Shown: positions 21,885 through 24,188 of the stretch, one piece after another
Layout of the letters: every line of letters starts with the position of its first letter
How positions within the stretch are numbered: the stretch's first letter is position 1
Assembly (NCBI GenBank): GCA_039029535.1
Contig: JBCCFW010000112.1
Span: 1-24,188 of the forward strand
DNA length: 24,188 bases
DNA from: JBCCFW01 sp039029535
GTDB taxonomy: Bacteria; Acidobacteriota; JBCCFW01
Direction: 5' to 3'
Notes under the pieces: generated by a model
What the model was told of the DNA's origin: nothing
Databases searched by the model: none
Seen by the model: the letters and a program-made list of their open reading frames with translations, nothing else
Position numbers and translations under genes: made by a program

Positions 21885-23051
21885 TCAGTGACCGTGAGCG
21901 TGATGAGCCGAGTCGTCGTGGTGCGAGTCCTGCTGCGTCGAAGCCGGCTCGGACTTCGTGTCGGTGTCTTGCGACACCCGAGCCTGGTCCTCCTCCGACG
22001 AGCCGGCCGCCTCCTCTTCCGTCCGGTTCGGGATCCCGAGCTCGAACGCGGGCTGGCTCTCTCCCTCCGGCGAGCTCGTGCCGTCGTCCTCGGAAGGTGG
22101 CTCACTCTCGAGGATCATCGGCTCGTAGCGTCGAGCGGCTTCGCTCAGGAGCACCACGTCGACCCGACGGTTCTTCGCCCGACCGGACGACTCGTCGTTG
22201 TCACCGACCGGTGCATGCTCGCCGAAGATACCGGCCGACAAGCGACTCCCGTCGAACCCGAGACGACCCTCGAAGTGATGCAGCACGGCGAGGGCGCGGG
22301 CGCTCGAAAGCTCCCAGTTCGAGGGAAAGAGCGTCGTGCTGATGGGTCGGTTGTCGGCGTGGCCTTCGAAGCGGAGAGGGCGCCCGCTCTCGCGGAGCCG
22401 AGCCGCGACGCGATCGAGCAGCGGCCAGGCCTCTGCTCGGATCCGCGCGCTGCCCGAGTCGAAGAAGCCGACTTCCAGCAACGAGATCACGGCTCCCCGT
22501 GGCTCGGTCCTCAGCGCGATCTTCCCGATCAAGTCCTCGTCGATCGCCAGGTCGAGAAGCTCCTCCGGCAGGTCAGCCGGGTGTCCGCCGGGAACCTCGT
22601 CGGCCGGTTCGCCGCCTTCGCCTTCGCCCTTGCCTTCGCCTTCACCCTCGCCCAGGCCTCTCCCCCCTGCACCGGCCTCTCCCTTGGGGTGGCCGCCTCC
22701 GGGGCCCTCCCCCGGGCCCTCGCCGTTGCCGGGGACCTCGTCAGCCTCGATCATGAGACGGCTGCGGACGAGACGGGGGAGCTCGGTGTTGAGCACGGAG
22801 ATCCGGTAGGGATCGCCGGCCGCCGCACCAGAGCCGAACTTGATGGGCGAGCCGGTCATGCCGTCGAGAACGCCCGAGGTGCTCGTCGCGGCCTGCACCG
22901 ACTCCACGAAGCGTCCGACCTTGGCGGAGTCCACCTGCGAGACCGCGAACATGACGACGAAGAACGCGAACAGCAGGGTGATGAAGTCGGCGTAGCTGAT
23001 CAGCCACGCCTCGGCGTTGACGTGCTCGGGGTGCTTCTTCTTCCGAGCCAC
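21885..23051 (-). CDS. motB: Stator protein MotB with low-complexity insert
   Basis: MotB anchors the stator to peptidoglycan and, with MotA, forms the ion channel that powers rotation. The 388-residue protein has the N-terminal 'NAEAWLISYADFITLLFAFF' region with the proton-accepting Asp at residue 22, one membrane helix (about 20-38), and a plug and linker. A C-terminal OmpA-like domain lies at about 185-305, with 'FEGHADNRPISTTLFPSNWE' and LSSARA and closing NRRVDVVL. Residues 108-149 form a Gly/Glu/Pro-rich insert, and 304-388 form an acidic tail ending in a His-rich stretch (HHDDSAHHAHGH). Typical MotB is about 250-310 residues. The gene starts two bases after motA. Confidence 0.92.
   Translation of the reverse strand: MARKKKHPEHVNAEAWLISYADFITLLFAFFVVMFAVSQVDSAKVGRFVESVQAATSTSGVLDGMTGSPIKFGSGAAAGDPYRISVLNTELPRLVRSRLMIEADEVPGNGEGPGEGPGGGHPKGEAGAGGRGLGEGEGEGKGEGEGGEPADEVPGGHPADLPEELLDLAIDEDLIGKIALRTEPRGAVISLLEVGFFDSGSARIRAEAWPLLDRVAARLRESGRPLRFEGHADNRPISTTLFPSNWELSSARALAVLHHFEGRLGFDGSRLSAGIFGEHAPVGDNDESSGRAKNRRVDVVLLSEAARRYEPMILESEPPSEDDGTSSPEGESQPAFELGIPNRTEEEAAGSSEEDQARVSQDTDTKSEPASTQQDSHHDDSAHHAHGH
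22605..22730 (-). repeat. Low-complexity Gly/Glu coding repeat in motB
   Basis: On the plus strand this segment is built from short GCCTTC-, GCCCTC- and CCGGGG-like units. It encodes residues 108-149 of MotB, including GEGEGEGKGEGEG. Such tracts can change length by replication slippage in multiples of six bases without losing frame. The insert lies between the plug and the OmpA-like domain. Confidence 0.6.
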
Positions 23052-23053
23052 GT

Positions 23054-23827
23054 CTACTTGCCTTCCGCCGCGACTCCCGTGTAGGCGCGCAGGAGAGCCT
23101 CGACCTCACGAGGGTTCATCCCCTCCTGAATGGCGATGGCGCCCTCCATGGCCATCTCGCGAAACTGCGTGTGGTGGTGGATCTGTAGGGCGATCTTCTT
23201 GTTGATCGGGAGGAACACGATGTTGGCCGCGCCGACCCCATAGATCGTCGCGACGAATGCCACCGCGATGCCGGCGCCGACCTTCGCCACGTCGGAGAGG
23301 TTCGACATCACGTGGATGAGGCCCATGACCGCGCCGATGATCCCCATGGTCGGACAGAATGCACCGGCGGATTCGAAGACCTTGGCGATGGCCTCGGCCT
23401 CGTGCTCCTCTCGCCCGATGGTCGTTTCGAGCTGATTGCGCATGGCCTGGGAGTCCATGCCGTCCAGCGCGAGCATCAGGGCATCACGCAGGAACTCGTC
23501 CTCGAGGTTGGCCACCTCGCCTTCGAGCGAGACCAGGCCGTCCTTCCTCGCTCGCTTCGCGATGTCCACGATGACCTCGGCCAGCGCCGCCGAGTCGTGA
23601 TGCGGAGCGAGGAACCCGTCGATGATGCCCTTCAAGGAGGCGATGAAGACGTTGAGCGGCGCGGAGATCATCACGCAACCGAGGGTGCCGCCGAACACGA
23701 TGATCGCCGCCGTGATCTGGATGAGCGAGCTGGTGTGACCGCCTTCCAGGATGTTGCCGATGAGCAGGAAGCCCGGTCCGGCAATGATGCCGATGATGCT
23801 CGCGAGCTCAGGCTTCCGTCCGGCCAT
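23054..23827 (-). CDS. motA: Stator protein MotA
   Basis: MotA is the membrane partner of MotB, and its cytoplasmic loop pushes on FliG. The 257-residue protein has four membrane segments (about 8-27, 33-53, 145-170, 180-205). Conserved parts are 'LASIIGIIAGPGFLLIGNIL' at the start, the loop 'DIAKRARKDGLVSLEGEVAN' and DEFLRDALMLALDGMD, and 'AGAFCPTMGIIGAVMGLIHV' with the conserved Pro before the third helix. The length is normal. Its start lies inside flbD (20-base overlap), and its stop is two bases from motB. I cannot tell from sequence whether it uses protons or sodium. Confidence 0.95.
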   Translation of the reverse strand: MAGRKPELASIIGIIAGPGFLLIGNILEGGHTSSLIQITAAIIVFGGTLGCVMISAPLNVFIASLKGIIDGFLAPHHDSAALAEVIVDIAKRARKDGLVSLEGEVANLEDEFLRDALMLALDGMDSQAMRNQLETTIGREEHEAEAIAKVFESAGAFCPTMGIIGAVMGLIHVMSNLSDVAKVGAGIAVAFVATIYGVGAANIVFLPINKKIALQIHHHTQFREMAMEGAIAIQEGMNPREVEALLRAYTGVAAEGK

Positions 23828-24101
23828 CCTGCACCTCGTCTTCGACCGGCTCTCCGGCCTCGTCCTCTTCCTGCCCGCGCGACACCTCGGTCGCGATGGC
23901 GCTGGTCACTGCGTCTTCAGCATCGAGAATCCGGCTGCGATTCCGCCGGAAGGCATGCACCACCTCATCCAGCCCTTCGCGCACGCGGATCCGATCGCCG
24001 TTGATCAACGTGATGACCGTGTCCGGGGTCTTCTCGACCCAGAGCACGTGCGCCGTGTTCATGGCCAGCGGCGTCCCGTTGATGCGAGTGAGGAGGATCA
24101 C
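23808..24101 (-). CDS. flbD: FlbD/SwrD family flagellar protein
   Basis: This is a 97-residue protein whose first 60 residues match the short FlbD (SwrD) family: 'MILLTRINGTPLAMNTAHVL', then WVEKTPDTVITLINGDRIRVRE. In Bacillus this family raises stator power and swarming. It should not be confused with the Caulobacter transcription factor of the same name. The C-terminal 35 residues are an acidic tail not usual in the family. It lies directly before motA, its common neighbour, overlapping it by 20 bases. Start is GTG at 24101, 20 bases after the fliL stop. Confidence 0.88.
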   Translation of the reverse strand: MILLTRINGTPLAMNTAHVLWVEKTPDTVITLINGDRIRVREGLDEVVHAFRRNRSRILDAEDAVTSAIATEVSRGQEEDEAGEPVEDEVQDGRTEA

Positions 24102-24121
24102 GTTGGATCTCTGGCGAGTCT

Positions 24122-24188
24122 CTACTGCGAGACGAACTCGTTGAAGAACACGCCCTTGACCGCTCGCAAGTTGAGCTCGAGCGTCTCG
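24122..24188 (-). CDS. fliL: Stator-associated protein FliL, C-terminal end (partial)
   Basis: The last 21 codons read ETLELNLRAVKGVFFNEFVSQ and then TAG. The ending VKGVFFNEFVSQ matches the characteristic FliL C-terminus (V..VYFTEFVVQ). FliL is a one-helix membrane protein that supports the stator under load. The rest of the gene lies beyond the window. Its location beside flbD, motA and motB supports the call. Confidence 0.75.
   Translation of the reverse strand, partial: ETLELNLRAVKGVFFNEFVSQ

Noticed and set aside
1..24188. CRISPR arrays, tRNA genes, insertion sequences, prophage genes
   Set aside because: No regular spaced repeats, tRNA-like cloverleaf consensus, transposase frames or terminal inverted repeats were noticed on reading. 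A dedicated scan was not possible.

Overview
This 24 kb window is very GC-rich. About 20 kb of it is one continuous flagellar gene cluster on the minus strand, running from fliL at the right edge to flgK at 3820. The products indicate a Gram-negative cell with outer-membrane rings (FlgH, FlgI, FlgA) and probably polar flagella (FlhF plus FlhG). The gene order flhA-flhF-flhG-fliA followed by flgF-flgG-flgA-flgH-flgI-flgJ-flgM-flgN-flgK resembles deltaproteobacterial-type lineages. Myxococcota, Desulfobacterota and similar groups, or Planctomycetota, are possible. I cannot fix the phylum from sequence alone.

Layout. (1) 1-3807 is a non-flagellar flank. It holds a membrane-anchored ankyrin-repeat protein (+), a tandem pair of small homologous proteins of unknown function (-), a 367 bp divergent regulatory interval rich in inverted repeats, and then a 50-residue small protein and an HTH-TPR protein (+). 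(2) 3820-10301 (-) holds rod, ring and junction genes: an 89-residue orphan membrane protein, flgF, flgG, flgA, flgH, flgI, flgJ, flgM, flgN, flgK. (3) 10298-14137 (-) holds the motor switch and regulators: flhF, flhG, fliA, fliM, fliN. (4) 14134-19766 (-) holds the export gate: a second fliN, a fused fliO-fliP, fliQ, fliR, flhB, flhA. (5) 19780-21480 (-) holds the hook genes flgD and flgE, preceded by the only sizeable gene-free gap in the cluster (21481-21884), which contains a good sigma-54-like promoter. (6) 21885-24188 (-) holds the stator genes: the fliL 3' end, flbD, motA, motB.

How the genes work together. FlhA, FlhB, FliO/P, FliQ and FliR form the export gate. FlgD and FlgE build the hook. 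FlgF, FlgG, FlgJ, FlgH and FlgI build the distal rod and its bushings. FlgK caps the hook and is served by FlgN. FlgM restrains the sigma factor FliA until the hook is complete. FlhF and FlhG set flagellar position and number. FliM and FliN are switch proteins, and MotA, MotB and FliL form the stator. Most neighbours overlap by ATGA, GTGA or TGATG, so translation is probably coupled along the chain.

Departures from the textbook set are a FliO-FliP fusion, a FliM without the N-terminal CheY-binding segment, two unlike FliN proteins, a FlgH with no lipobox cysteine, a FlgD reduced to its N-terminal part, and a MotB with a Gly/Glu-rich insert and a His-rich tail. The most novel-looking locus is the divergent unit at 1347-3807. 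No tRNA, rRNA, CRISPR array, insertion sequence or phage gene was seen.
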